Shown here: piece after piece, positions 45,880 to 56,547 of the stretch | How the letters are laid out: every line of letters starts with the position of its first letter | How positions within the stretch are numbered: position 1 is the stretch's first letter | Made by a program: the position numbers and the translations under genes | Assembly: GCA_020726505.1 (NCBI GenBank) | Contig: JAHLEZ010000005.1 | Span: 372,001-436,000 of the forward strand | Reading direction: 5' to 3' | DNA from: Leptodontidium sp. MPI-SDFR-AT-0119 | Taxonomy: Eukaryota > Ascomycota > Leotiomycetes > Helotiales > Leptodontidiaceae | Length of the DNA: 64,000 nucleotides | The notes under the pieces: model-generated | What the model saw: the letters and a program-made list of their open reading frames with translations, nothing else | Databases searched by the model: none | Told to the model about the DNA's origin: nothing

Positions 45880-47620
45880 TTAGTCCGCAAATTCTTCAAC
45901 TCCTTCGAAGTCCTTGGGTCTTCTCCTCGTGTTGAGAATCAATCTTCGTTCGAGCACTGCGTAGACGTTTTGTAGACCTAGGATAGTTCGATCGTCATCT
46001 TTTAGTACGGGAGGTGGATCGAACTTTAGGAGTGGATATGACTGCTTTGGAATCTCGTATTCCTGGGCAAATGTTAGTTTGTAACTCTTTTTGCAGAATT
46101 CAAGGGCTTGTCAATCTTGCAAAACTTACTGGGCCGGCCATGATTTCACTGTCCATAAAGATACCTGTTTCCTCACCTCCTGCCTTACACCTCTGTATTC
46201 TCTTTTCAACCATCCAGTCCTCCACAGCTCTCTTGCTATCATGGGTATCGTCTTGGAACTTCCGGGCCTGGCTCCGAAAGTGCGCCTTTGCCTCGTTCGA
46301 CATGCCAACGATATCTAGGATATCTTTCTTGACCCAATCCCCCAGGAAAGTAGGGCCGTTTCCATTATCCGAAGTATCTGCTTCGGGATCTCTAAGCTTG
46401 GTCCCAGACTGCCTGAGCAGATGTGCGAATCTCAACATGTTACTACAAAACTGCAACCAGAACTTGATTTCAACCGGGTCAGAAGTGCCATGGTGGTGCC
46501 GGAACTCGAATGTTGTTGATTTGTTGTCTCGTGCTAGGGATACGTTTAGGACAGTCCACTCTCTGGCTCTAAATTGGGGAACGGGCTTATTTGGAATATC
46601 CTCCCCCGCGGAATAGCCACTCATCACAGATTTCAACTCCTCCAAAGATGCAGTATCGTATACCTCATCAGCGAACCCCTCTTGTGTATATCTTCGCTCA
46701 GATCTCATAGCAATGTCCACATCACCAGTCAAAGTAATCGGAGCCGTATAGAGCTGCCTTCCTTCCATGCCTTTCCGCAAACGCTGACACCACGGAGACT
46801 CTCTCTGCGAATTCTTCACGAACTTCTCTATCTGGTTCTCGAATAGGCCGTACAGGACAACCAGCGTTTGTGCTAACTCTAGTGTGATATCCTCGTTCTC
46901 AACTTAAAAATTCACGTGGAGGTGCGTGTCATCCGCCCCAGGTTGATAATCGTCTTCGAGATCCTTGTGTAGTTCCTTGAGCGCCGGGAACACTACGCTA
47001 TCAATCTCGTCAAAAGCATATTCTTTTAAAACCAACTCTGCACCTAGACATCGAAAGAAATGCTTGAATCCGTCGTAAGCCTGCGGGGGTTGGAACCTCT
47101 GCACATAACCTTTCCTCCCTGGCACTAGGCTATCGTCATGAACTACAGTTCAGGTATCGCTCGTATCAGTCTTCTGATTACCGCCCCACGCCACTTCTCC
47201 AATCAGCATCTTGCCCGGCTTGGAAGTAGGCAGTTAGCGATTGAGAAAAGCAAGGAGATAATGCAACAGGTTCTGGCGAAGATTGGCCGGCGCCTGTGAG
47301 TCGGTCGAGAATTTGCTGGAGGTAACTTCGATGAATGTCATTAAGGGTTTTTGGAGTCCCCATGCTATTTGGTCATTGTACTTCTCTCTGCCAGTGACCC
47401 GATGATCCCTTGCTTGGGATGAGAGATCGTCCATGTCTGTGTCGTCGGGGTGGCGCGGGATGTTGGGTACGGCGGCGAGCCACTCGAAATACAGATGTCT
47501 GACGACGGAGAAGTCGAGCTCCATCTCTAGAACGAAGGTTAGCTGTTGCTGCTGACGTTTCAATAGCAGATTGTTGATCTCGAACTCGGAGAGTTGCAGT
47601 CTGGCGCCACCGTTGGTCAT
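45880..47620 (-). pseudogene. Amidoligase-like gene interrupted by three stops
   Basis: One minus-strand frame runs from ATG 47620 (MTNGGARLQLSEF) to about 46130 with stops at only three places: TAA 47236-47234, TGA 47152-47150 and TAA 46906-46904. There is no frameshift. A good intron follows (46129-46063, GTAAGT...CCCAG), then a last exon ending at TAA 45882-45880. The pattern LTFVLEMELDFSV, DT*TVVHDDSL, DTHLHVNF and STTFEFRHHHGTSDP ... WLQFCSNMLRFA matches the fungal amidoligase-like family (ATP-grasp-like amide-bond formers related to glutamine synthetase folds). Family members usually have Trp where the TGA lies (WTVV-D-S). All three stops can arise by single C-to-T or G-to-A changes. 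I judge it a recent pseudogene; undetected introns are a less likely alternative, since no in-phase splice pair removes the stops. Confidence 0.6.
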
Positions 47621-48184
47621 TTTGACTAGTCTTGGATTCTACGCGGCTGTGATTTTCTTTTACAAGAAAATTCAACGGCTTGATGTCACTGGTTATGATC
47701 AGACTGAGAAATAGGTATTGTTTTCTCTCGTCATGGCTATAGAAATCTGAAGTCAAAGATATTGTGTTACGGCTGTTTTCAGCGGGTCCTGGGAAGTACA
47801 ATGTTCTTTTGTTCTGTCTATTTCCGCTAAGTGGCAACAAAGGATTATTTTCGAGCGCAGTGAGCTGAAGTTATGCAAAGAGGTTCATCCAGTGTTTGAT
47901 ATTACAAATTTCTAATCCATGCAGTACCTGTCAGCCAGTTAATATCGCAGTCTCTGCAGAAGTTTAGGTGAAAACACAGCCCAAGTTCGTTGGGCTTTCT
48001 CGTTTAAAGTCCAACTAAGTCAATTTCATGACCAGGCGATTGGTATTATTGCCGTTGTTGTTTGAACATTCAAGTTTCCTTCGTAATTGCAACGCAGTGC
48101 TCTCATTCCCTACCAGACTCGTGAGTCAGCGTCTGACGTGGAGAAATAGCTAGGACTCGATTTTTGCGAACTTCTATATTGTTT
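47621..48184. other. Intergenic, nothing recognised
   Basis: About 560 bases of AT-leaning sequence between the amidoligase-like relic and the next decayed coding segment. I see no gene or repeat. Confidence 0.4.
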
Positions 48185-48605
48185 CTTCAGTGTCTAACAG
48201 TCTTTTCGGCGGGTTGTGTCGGTGTTACTTTGGCTTTCATCATTACTTTAGAGTGAGGTTTGATCGGTGTGCTCTTAGCTGGAGGTGCTGATTCTGATTA
48301 AGGTTTGACAGGCATAATTTTGGCTTGGTGCAGTATCTCGGGTTATTTTATTGGTGTTTCTTTGACAGGAGCTGGAGTCTCTGGCTGGAGTTTGCCGAAT
48401 GCCTCAAGTGCATGGGCAAATGCACCTGCGAAGGCGGTCATCATTTGCATGTGTGCGCCGCTTTCTGCCCCATTCAAGGGGCCTATGGTGTCCTCCATGT
48501 GCTCGTTTCAGATCCTTTTTGAGCTTTTAAGCCAGCAATACTGAGAATTGATGATCTGATGAAGTTCTTCCAGAGCGTTAAGATCGGCAATTCCTGGAAC
48601 GAAAT
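48185..48605 (-). pseudogene. Decayed coding relic, family unknown
   Basis: Read on the minus strand from 48603, a protein-like frame FVPGIADLNALEELHQII continues through a TGA (48510-48508), then NEHMEDTIGPLNGAESGAHM, an Ala/Phe-rich segment (MMTAFAGAFAHALEAFGKL) and a Lys/Pro/Thr-rich tail (PVKETPIK, SAPPAKSTPIKP). Two TAA codons interrupt the tail before a final TGA. A branch-like GCTAAC and a CAAG acceptor precede it (48625-48605), suggesting an exon start. The stops again fit CGA-to-TGA and CAA-to-TAA. I do not recognise the family. Confidence 0.35.
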
Positions 48606-49643
48606 CTTGACGAGCGTGCAAGTAGAAAGTTAGCACGGAGATAAAGAAACCATGCTAGATTTTTTTAAAGAACAATTGCCATTGTACCGGTTCTGGTATG
48701 GAATTTGATCTACGGGACAATTTTTCTGCAATCAGGGACGTGCGTTGTGTCCGAATGCAGCTCAGGAATGCCACCCCACGAATACCTCATGGATAGAAAG
48801 CGACCAGCATCGCTTGGTGATGTTTGTAACTGCAGAATATCACGAAAGCTCTCTAATAAAAAACACATTCAAGATAATCTTGCTCTATCCCGCGGAATTG
48901 AACAAATAGGTAAGTTTGCCTGCACCAAGAACCACGTGCCAAATCGAACCAAAGAAACTAGGTACCTAAACCAAATCAGCCCTATGACGGGCTAGCATGT
49001 TACTATCTCCGAATATCACCTCTGGAAATTGTAGTGATGTAACCAAAAACCCTAACTCGCTGGCCTGTAGCCTTCGATAATTGAATTTCCCTATTTGTTG
49101 AGCATGGTATTTGAATGTTTACCTATTTCAGGGGCTTCGCTTAATTTGAGTCAATTGAAAGAGGCAGGCTAGCTATGAAAAAGGGAAATGATTGTCAGCC
49201 TTCAATTTAAATGACCAATGGATGAAAAATTATAGCAGCGTTAGAATATCAATCAATGGTCATATTGCCCCACAGGCCAGATTTGTCCAATGTTGCCTAG
49301 AGGTGAAAGATTTCAAAGTGAACTGAAGATCCACTTAGCCCCACCAACTAGCGATTCGGCACAGTACTACTACCTCATGGTTGCCACACCTACCTAGGTA
49401 GGTAAGGCAACGGAGAAAGGTCTTGCATTCATGAAAGTATCCTAGATAACAAACAGGATCACATAATAATTAAATATATATATATAGGCAGAAAATCTTG
49501 GCGTAAATTTCGCAGTCAGTTCAAATAAGTCACTTGCCGTTGTAAAGCCATGATGAGGGTACGACAAGGTTGTTAGAAGGTCTTGTTTTGGTAAGAAAAA
49601 ATAGAGCTATGTCATCTATCTTACAGCGTAAGCGACTCGTCTA
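48606..49643. other. Intergenic with a long palindrome and a TA microsatellite
   Basis: No supported gene. At 49381-49410 an inverted repeat TTGCC...ACCTACCTAGGTAGGT...GGCAA could fold into a hairpin; its inner 16 bases (49388-49403) are a perfect palindrome. A (TA)n run lies at about 49475-49487. Confidence 0.5.
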
Positions 49644-50417
49644 GTGAATCCTAACCAAATATCCGGGAGCGTCTCTGCTCCGTCATTATATCCGGTGTAT
49701 ATACCTCTCCAGACTCAACATCGAATTCCGATAAAGGTACAAGCAACACTTGAAGCCGCTTGTTATGCGTTTGGGCATAAGGTGATGGGTGACATACTTC
49801 AGAAGGAGGGATGGGACTGCCCGGAATCTGTAGAACTGAACATTTGGGTCCGAGTATTTCGTTGTAACGAGGACAAGTTCGACGCCGAGAAGCTACTCGA
49901 GCTCGGAAAGCCTTTCTCCGAGCTTCTCGACTTGATAGCGCGACTACGACATACTGCTGTCCACAGGGTCCGAGTGAGTGCAAATAAAGTCTAGCAATTT
50001 ATAACGGAAGTGGAATCTCTCGCTATTATGCTTCACAACAACACTTGCGCACGAATGCTGTCACGCCTACGACAAGAATCATAGCATGTTATCGATGACC
50101 TACGTAACAAAGATCTGTTGGAGTCGATACTCAAGGAGAAGGCCCAAGAAATTAATGCTCAGAGACGTGAGCTGGACAATCTTGAATGCAAGGCGGCGGA
50201 GGATATGCTTAGAGAGGACAAAGAGTATCAAACTCTAGCAAGTACGAACTTGGAACAAGCTATTGGCGCACCGACGACTATCCAACAAAGTGCATCCACT
50301 TCCGAGCATGATACTAGTTCGGAAGTAGAGGTAGAAGTTGAGAGCGTTAGAAGACCTAGTTTTGTTCATGTCGGGGAAAGTGGATCATCTTCTAAACCCA
50401 CGGACATGGCCTGTTAG
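49644..50417 (+). pseudogene. Decayed copy of a widespread fungal hypothetical protein
   Basis: One plus-strand frame runs from about 49644 (no ATG; 5' end missing) to the stop at 50415-50417 with two internal TAG codons, at 49992-49994 and 50085-50087, and no frameshift. The product includes LEAACYAFGHKVMGDILQKEGWDC, LIARLRHTAVHRVRVSANKV, ML/SRLRQES*HVIDDLRNKDLLES and AQRRELDNLECKAAEDMLREDKEYQTL. I recall this arrangement (a conserved DILQREGWDCPES-like core, RLRHTAVHR, then a coiled segment) from many filamentous ascomycetes where it is unnamed or misnamed; function unknown. The second TAG falls where Gln would fit (CAG to TAG). Confidence 0.55.
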
Positions 50418-51982
50418 ACCAAAATACCACACTGTCTCATCACCTTGAGACCGGGAGTCTTTCAACGGCGGAAGTTCAAGCCATGCAGTGGTCCAGACTT
50501 GATGACTCTGCTGTGGAGATCGTGTTCTTTGGGCTTCAACCAAGCCTCCTCACTCTATGAACAGAGATGTGCGGCTTGTGTACCTTCCGTAAGCCACTCA
50601 TCCCACATCAATGGCTTCCACTAAATACGCCGCTCTAGGAGATGGCGGTGCTGCGAGTCTGGTCTGTACCGGTGGTATGTGGTCTTAATTTGCCCCCGAG
50701 CAAGGATGGGGCCTTTCGTGGAGAAATGTCCTTTCCTTGAAGGTTGGGATAATAACAGACATATAAGGCTTCGAGGACAGAATCATGGTCGCTTTCACAG
50801 AGTATATCGCTACTAGCTAGAGTCGAAGCTGCTCCGTCAACCGCCATGGTAAACTAGGTATTCCATCGATGGCCATTGATCATACAACAAGCGGGCGTAT
50901 GCAATACGTATTCGAGACCAGCCGTGCTGTTGAGCACAAAGACTGTGAAGAACACATTGCTAGAGTCGGAATAAACGGTGATGTAGAAAGTGGATTTGAT
51001 GATGCGGCTTTACGGAGATCAAAGGAGTTGGCGCAAAGGAAGGATGGTAACCATCTGATCGAATTTCGATGATATTCTTGGTCTTAAGTCTCCAAATCCG
51101 CGACGGACTGCCACTGCGAGTGACATCCATCTGATTGTAGCTCAAATGTCTGGAATAGTATAACTAATGCTCAAGCTACTCCGAATTTTTGCCTAATGCT
51201 ACGTCGAGGTTGTCGACCAAGGGTTTCGACCAGAGTCCTGGAATTGAAATCGCTATCTGCTACGTCAATCCTTTCCTCCACTATTGCCTCTTGGTTCTGG
51301 CACTCTGCCTCGTCCGCAGCCCTAAGCTACTGTAGTCGAACGGACTTGAAGAGCGTTTTCGCTTCCTGGGTGAGTATTCCTGAACAACGGCGGAGTCAGC
51401 CTGAATATTATAATAAGGATCCCAATTTGGCACCACGCAGCGGTCGATATAATAATATGTCCGAACGGGCTGTGCTGTGACGCATCCTGAATATTGCGAT
51501 ACTGCCTCAAGAGTGGCGCAGTTGTCGCCACAATTTCAGCTATCGACAACTCACCCTATATATTGCTATAAAGCTGAAAACTACTCACTCGCTCTGCTCC
51601 AATAATATTTTAGCTTTAATCTGGCATGTGCTTAGGATCAAGCCCTCTTTGGCGTGAGCAGAAGCCGACCGCCGGCCTATGAATAAAGATTGGACAAGTC
51701 GGCCTTCCCTGACCACCAAACCTTCTTATTACGAGGCTAAAAGTCACAAGAAATCGGGGATGCTACTATTAAAGTTTTAAAAAAAGATTTGGACTGGGAT
51801 TTGTTATGTATACACTTCCCGTCCCCTATCTCATTCAACAAGTTGCGCACCTCTACCCACCAAACTCCCTGCCCGATCAATACAGATATACCAGCAGCAC
51901 TCCTCTCTCATAAGACACCTGGTAAGAAATTACTGTTAAAGTATTGAGAAAATCTGCATACATCGACTAACCTTAGGCAGCT
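50418..51982. other. Accessory DNA with fragmentary frames
   Basis: Several short open frames exist on both strands (50635-50847 minus, 50869-51072 plus, 51196-51480 plus), none with a recognised domain. Composition and protein-like stretches suggest further decayed genes, but I cannot assign them. A promoter for the small membrane-protein gene must lie at the right end. Confidence 0.3.
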
Positions 51983-52246
51983 ATGACATTGTCTCGCAGA
52001 CAGCGTATCGGCGCAATAGTCGTCGCTATCCTCTTCGTCCTTTTTATATTGGCGGTCTTTTACCTCGCGAGACGATACCGACAACGCCGAGACCGCCGTT
52101 CAGCCACTCAGTACAGACATGAATTTACTGAAGAAGCCGTAAATCAGGGAGTGCAGGCTGCTATTACGAACATTTATAAAGGACAGCAGCAACAGAACCA
52201 GGACGGTGGTGGAGGCGGAAGCGCTGGAGGCGGAATGGGGTTTTGA
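51983..52246 (+). CDS. Small single-pass membrane protein (87 residues)
   Basis: ATG at 51983 opens a complete 87-codon frame: a short basic head (MTLSRRQR), one strong membrane segment (IGAIVVAILFVLFILAVFYLA), a highly basic stop-transfer (RRYRQRRDRR), a short predicted helix (TEEAVNQGVQAAITNIYKG) and a Gln/Gly-rich tail ending GGGMGF. Topology is probably N-out, C-in by the positive-inside rule. No family recognised. A TTAG acceptor-like site precedes the ATG, so a 5' leader intron is possible. It stands out as undamaged among decayed neighbours. Confidence 0.5.
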   Translation: MTLSRRQRIGAIVVAILFVLFILAVFYLARRYRQRRDRRSATQYRHEFTEEAVNQGVQAAITNIYKGQQQQNQDGGGGGSAGGGMGF

Positions 52247-53093
52247 TTTTAAAAGTTCTATTATAGTGTGTGTTGCAGTATGAGAGCAATAGATGAATCA
52301 TCTAATTCAAAACAGGGCCGTATAGGACTTGTAGAAGAAAGATAAGAAGAAGAATGGCCCTCCTTAGAAGGGCAAGCTTGAGTATGAAGAGCAAGGAATA
52401 CTTATCTCTTCCCCGACTCGATCTAATACATATATATTTCCTGCCCACTCTGTTGTATTATAACCCGTCCTGCTGCCCTCAGGCGCGACCACCTTTACAC
52501 ACTGGCAAACTTACCTATGAGATCGGCAGATTTAGGAATCGATACTAAAGAGATCTGGCCCTTTGAATCTATAGAATGTCAACGGCGTTCACCTACCCTT
52601 TAACTTTCTGTATTAGTAACCCGCTCTGGATTTTATATAAATCTATAGGCGGGATAACTTATACCTTATATAATATCAATTAATATAGCGCTGCTGCTTC
52701 TCATGAAAATAATTTGACCTTTCATTGTTTTGGCATACTCCGTCAGATAAGCGAATGTGGATCTAAAAATAGTTCCGGAGGAATCTCGGTCGCGAGCTAA
52801 AATGGGATCCGTGCTTGGAGACAAGACAAGGAAAGTGCAACCGAGTATCCAGGGAGCCAGAACAAGCTCTTTTAGGAGCTAAAATGGCCTCTCTAACATC
52901 ATCAGGCTGACTTTACCGTATGCTCTGGTTTCTCAGGCCGAGCTCAGGAATGCTCACCCTATCATCACGTGCGATTTCAATTAACATGTGTGCTAGCTGT
53001 TACAAGCACGATCTCAAAAGCAAGAGACGTAATACTGAGTAAAGATCAAGGATTAAGTGAATATACTTTTATAAGGCACTTTGTAAGTGCCTA
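52247..53093. other. AT-rich intergenic region left of the hAT element
   Basis: About 850 bases with AT-rich runs (for example 52620-52690) and no supported gene. The hAT insertion begins at its right end. Confidence 0.5.
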
Positions 53094-53101
53094 CTGAGGG
53101 T
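53094..53101. repeat. Left 8-bp target-site duplication of the hAT element
   Basis: CTGAGGGT here is repeated exactly at 56112-56119 on the other side of the element. Confidence 0.93.
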
Positions 53102-56100
53102 CAGAGGGCCCAATAAGCCGGCGATTGCTAAGCCAATAAGCCAGCTGGGAGATTCTCGTCAGCCAATCAGCTGTGATTTATTTGTAAGCCCGTCAGCTGT
53201 GATTGGCTCAGCTGATTAGTTCAAATCAGCTGAGTCTGTAATTTTGAGTAATATTAGTCTTATACTGTAAGGGTAATATTTGATACTTTTAATAATATTT
53301 TGATGCCTTCGCTTGCGATTTGACGATCCCGGAGCGTAAAAACCCACTCCGATAGGCCAAAATTAGGCGGTGAAACGAGGCAGGATAATAGAAATGCCTT
53401 CAGCCGTATCAACGACTCACACTAGGTCGTCAATTTTGTGTATATCGCCATCAAATCATGTCTACACTTACCTCACCTATTACTATTAATAATGCTGGCT
53501 CTAGAGCATCCCCAGCACTATCTACGGACTCTACACCTAGTGTTTTCAACCGCATGATGTCCATTTCCAATGCTCCAACACCTTCGGCACTAGTAGCTCT
53601 ATTAAACCTTCGTGACACTTGTTAACGCCTCACGCTAGTATATAACGAATTCTACGACCCCTTTGAGCCTAAACGAGCTAATCTACCTACTAAATACTCT
53701 CCTTACGTCAATGGTCAGCCTCTCTTTAACGATAAGGAGGTAGATATTAGAAAGCTCCCTCGCGGAAAGACTCTAGCTCCGGCACCGAAAAGAGCTCGGA
53801 TTTCTTAGGTTTAGCCACTTGGATATTGTTTCATTAAACTAGCAAGTACTAAGAAATACTAATATTAGGCCTATAAGCTCTATAAGTTGATGATTTCTTG
53901 TTTGACATTGCCTAGTCTTAACTAGTGACCCTAGGCCATTATGACACTAGGTTCTTTAAGCACAAGCAACATACCTTTAACTCGAATAGCCTTAAGAACG
54001 CGGAGGAGCACTTACTACATACACACTTCTTGAATAAAGGGGGAGATATATAGAGAAAACCAGCGACAATTCAGCCTATATAACCTTTGGGGTTTATAAA
54101 TAATAATCCCCATCGACAGATCCTCTTTCGGCATAAGGAGTTCAAGAACACCTTCTTAAAATGGGTTATCTTAGATGACGTGAAAGCACGAAAAGCCGCG
54201 TCAAAAAACCTTAAAAGACTGTTCTAGATAGCTAATATAGACTGTATTAGTACTTTACCTAATTCCTCCTTAACTGTGGCCACTTAAATTAATCAAATGT
54301 TCGCACATTTTAAACCACAGCTAATTAAAGAAGTTATAGGAGCTCTCTCTAAGATCTCTGTCACTTTTGACGGCTAAGGAAGTAAGAGAGAGAAGATCAG
54401 TGTTATTGCTGTCGTCCTCTATTACATTAACGCCAAAGGAGACCTAGTCACTCGACTCGTAGGCTTGCCAGAGCTACTAGGACATAGAAAAACAGGTATT
54501 AGTATATATACTCTCTATCCCGCGCGTCAAATCTGACTTTAAATAGAGCAATGTTCTGTAATCCTCCCTCTTCTTCGTCGATTCGGCATTACCTCTCAGA
54601 ACCTCGGCTAGTTTGTCTTTAACAACGCAACTAACAACGATACCACACTCGTGGAGCTGTCTAAACAGCTCAAATTCGACCCCAAACAGAGACGATTGCG
54701 CTGTATCGGACATATCCTTAACCTCATCGCTGAAGCCTACTTATTCGGACAAGACAGCGCCAGTTTTAAGAAGGATTATAAGGCCGCTAGAGCACTTATA
54801 AGGAGACAACTTTGGAGAGAGCGAGGAGTGCTAGGGAAGCTTCACAACCTAGTAGCGCATGTAATAGCCTCTGGAAAGAGAACTAAACTATTCGTGGACT
54901 TACAAAAGGATTGGAATGAAGGCAAGGCTGTGGACCGAAGTCTAAAGCTGGTTTTGGACGGTAGTATACGCTAGAACGCGTCCTACGTAATGATAACGCG
55001 TGCTCTTCTTCTCCGCGAAGCTCTCGATCGATACGCCATCAAACTGAGGGTGTCAAAAGACGCCGACGACTTAGAGGTGTTTGAGAAAGACTACTTGTTA
55101 GACGAAGAGTAGTCTACTTTGGAGCTCATCTCTAAGCACCTTGCGCCGCTATTTCGCCTTACGAAGTCTCTTGAAGGAAATACAAAGCTGAATAAGGGAG
55201 CTAGGAAGCTATCTCATAGCGCCTTATAGGAGATCTTACCTGCGTTTGAGAGTCTCCTTCGACACTTTGAAGCTTTATAAACCGACGCGGCTACGGGCGA
55301 ATTTGATGCCTTTGACAACGAAGGGCGTATACAATAGTCGATTACTCTGGCTTGGAATAAGGCTCAAGAGTATTACGTTAAAACCGATCTCTCTGTGGCC
55401 TAGCAAGCCTCTCTAGTACTCTACCCGCGTTAGAAATGGGCATATTTTGAAGAGAAATAAATAGGCACCAAGCGACGATTCGTCGACAATGGCAAGAGAG
55501 CTGTGAGGCAGTTGTGAGAGAGAGAATACAAGTCAGAGCCTATAATAAGGCAAGAGACTCTGTCCCCCGAACCAGAGCAACAGGTCGACTACTTGGAGGC
55601 TGTGTTAAATAGCCTTGCACCTTCAGGAGAGAGAAACGCCCCTACACGTATATCGAGTCGGAAAGATCAACTTACATAGTACCTGGAAGAGCCTACGACG
55701 AATCTACCGCCATTGCAATACTAGAAATTAAAGCAGGACCAGTGGCCACAGTTAGCTAAGATGGCCTTCGACTTCTTAGCTGTCCCTGCTATAAGTTCGG
55801 AGTACGAACGAGTCTTTTCCTCCTATTTAAAACAGACAACTTCAGAGACCTCTACACTGTCGGGGGAGATGTTATAGTATAGGGAATGCCTAAAGAACTA
55901 GGAGCACAGAGGCCTAATCAATATCATGAGCGCCTACAATGCAGTTTGGCTAGGTATCTAGTAATTTACAGCTTCAATTTTGACCCCTGCAGCTTATCAG
56001 CAGCTGATCAGTTCGTCAGTTAAGTCAGTCAGCTCCCAATTTGTATGTAAGTCAATCAGTTCAGATATCTCGTCAGCTGATAGCTGACTGATTGGCTTAC

Positions 56101-56111
56101 TGGACCCTCTG
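53102..56111 (+). mobile_element. Complete but mutated hAT-superfamily DNA transposon
   Basis: The element is 3010 bp. Its ends are 18-bp terminal inverted repeats: left CAGAGGGCCCAATAAGCC (53102-53119) and right, read inward, CAGAGGGTCCAGTAAGCC (56111-56094), 16 of 18 matching. It is flanked by a perfect 8-bp duplication CTGAGGGT at 53094-53101 and 56112-56119, the hallmark of hAT insertion. Subterminal zones repeat words such as CAGCTGTGATT and CAGCTGA in both orientations, as expected for transposase-binding arrays. It encodes one dead transposase. Preserved ends and duplication mean the insertion is recognisable and not old on the indel clock, but the coding part is saturated with transition-type stops. 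Confidence 0.93.
53458..55963 (+). pseudogene. hAT transposase pseudogene with RIP-like stops
   Basis: A start at 53458 (MSTLTSPITINNAG) is followed by decayed sequence with at least one frame change before 54651. From 54651 to 55963 a single frame persists: LRCIGHILNLIAEAYLFG (the hAT core), LVLDGSIR*NASYVM (the RW motif region), a helical middle, and the C-terminal dimerisation domain PPLQY*KLKQDQWPQLAKMAFDFLAVPAISSEYERVF. Thirteen internal stops occur after 54970: ten TAG, two TAA, one TGA. Many TAG codons stand where hAT proteins have Trp (TGG to TAG, that is, CpA to TpA on the other strand), and the usual Cys before ERVF is Tyr. This is the expected footprint of repeat-induced point mutation. 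Confidence 0.88.
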
Positions 56112-56119
56112 CTGAGGGT
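56112..56119. repeat. Right 8-bp target-site duplication of the hAT element
   Basis: CTGAGGGT, identical to 53094-53101, directly abuts the right terminal inverted repeat. Confidence 0.93.
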
Positions 56120-56547
56120 GCCCCAACTCCCCCTCCCCACACCGCCCCTCCTTTAGATCCCCTCCTACCCCTAAAACCAAGAATCTTGAAGCCTCCTTAT
56201 GATCCTCTAATCAAAAGCCTCGCTACGATTAAGTAACGGAAGACCTTATGCAACATATTGCTATGTGAAAAAAAAACCCCAAAAAAAAACAGCTAATTAA
56301 AAGCTGGCGTGGAAAGGGCACCAAGGGGAAAACGGCCATGGCAAATTGGTGTATTCTGCCTCAGGCGGCAGCGTTAACCCTCTCTTCAGTCACCTCCTTG
56401 GTTGCGGAATCGCACTAGTGTCTTTTGAGGCTCAGCCGGGCGTAGGAGACTTTCTTTAATCGACCAAAAACTCCCAATTACTTGCCTACAGGACCTCTGT
56501 AAACTCGGTCTTCTGTTGTCGCTTCCCCTTCCCGAATCGCATGCATC
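56120..56547. other. Intergenic between hAT element and NLR-type gene
   Basis: About 430 bases that must contain the promoter and leader of the NLR-type gene. A near-symmetric A9-C4-A9 run lies at about 56269-56290. No RIP-like AT enrichment is obvious by eye. Confidence 0.45.

Noticed and set aside
48705..48995. 96-codon plus-strand ORF
   Set aside because: No domain, no neighbouring splice signals, and composition like non-coding DNA.
54651..55963. Possibility that TAG is read as Trp (altered genetic code)
   Set aside because: UFD1 and CUS1 in this window end at TAG and housekeeping genes use TGG for Trp, so the TAG codons in the transposase are damage.
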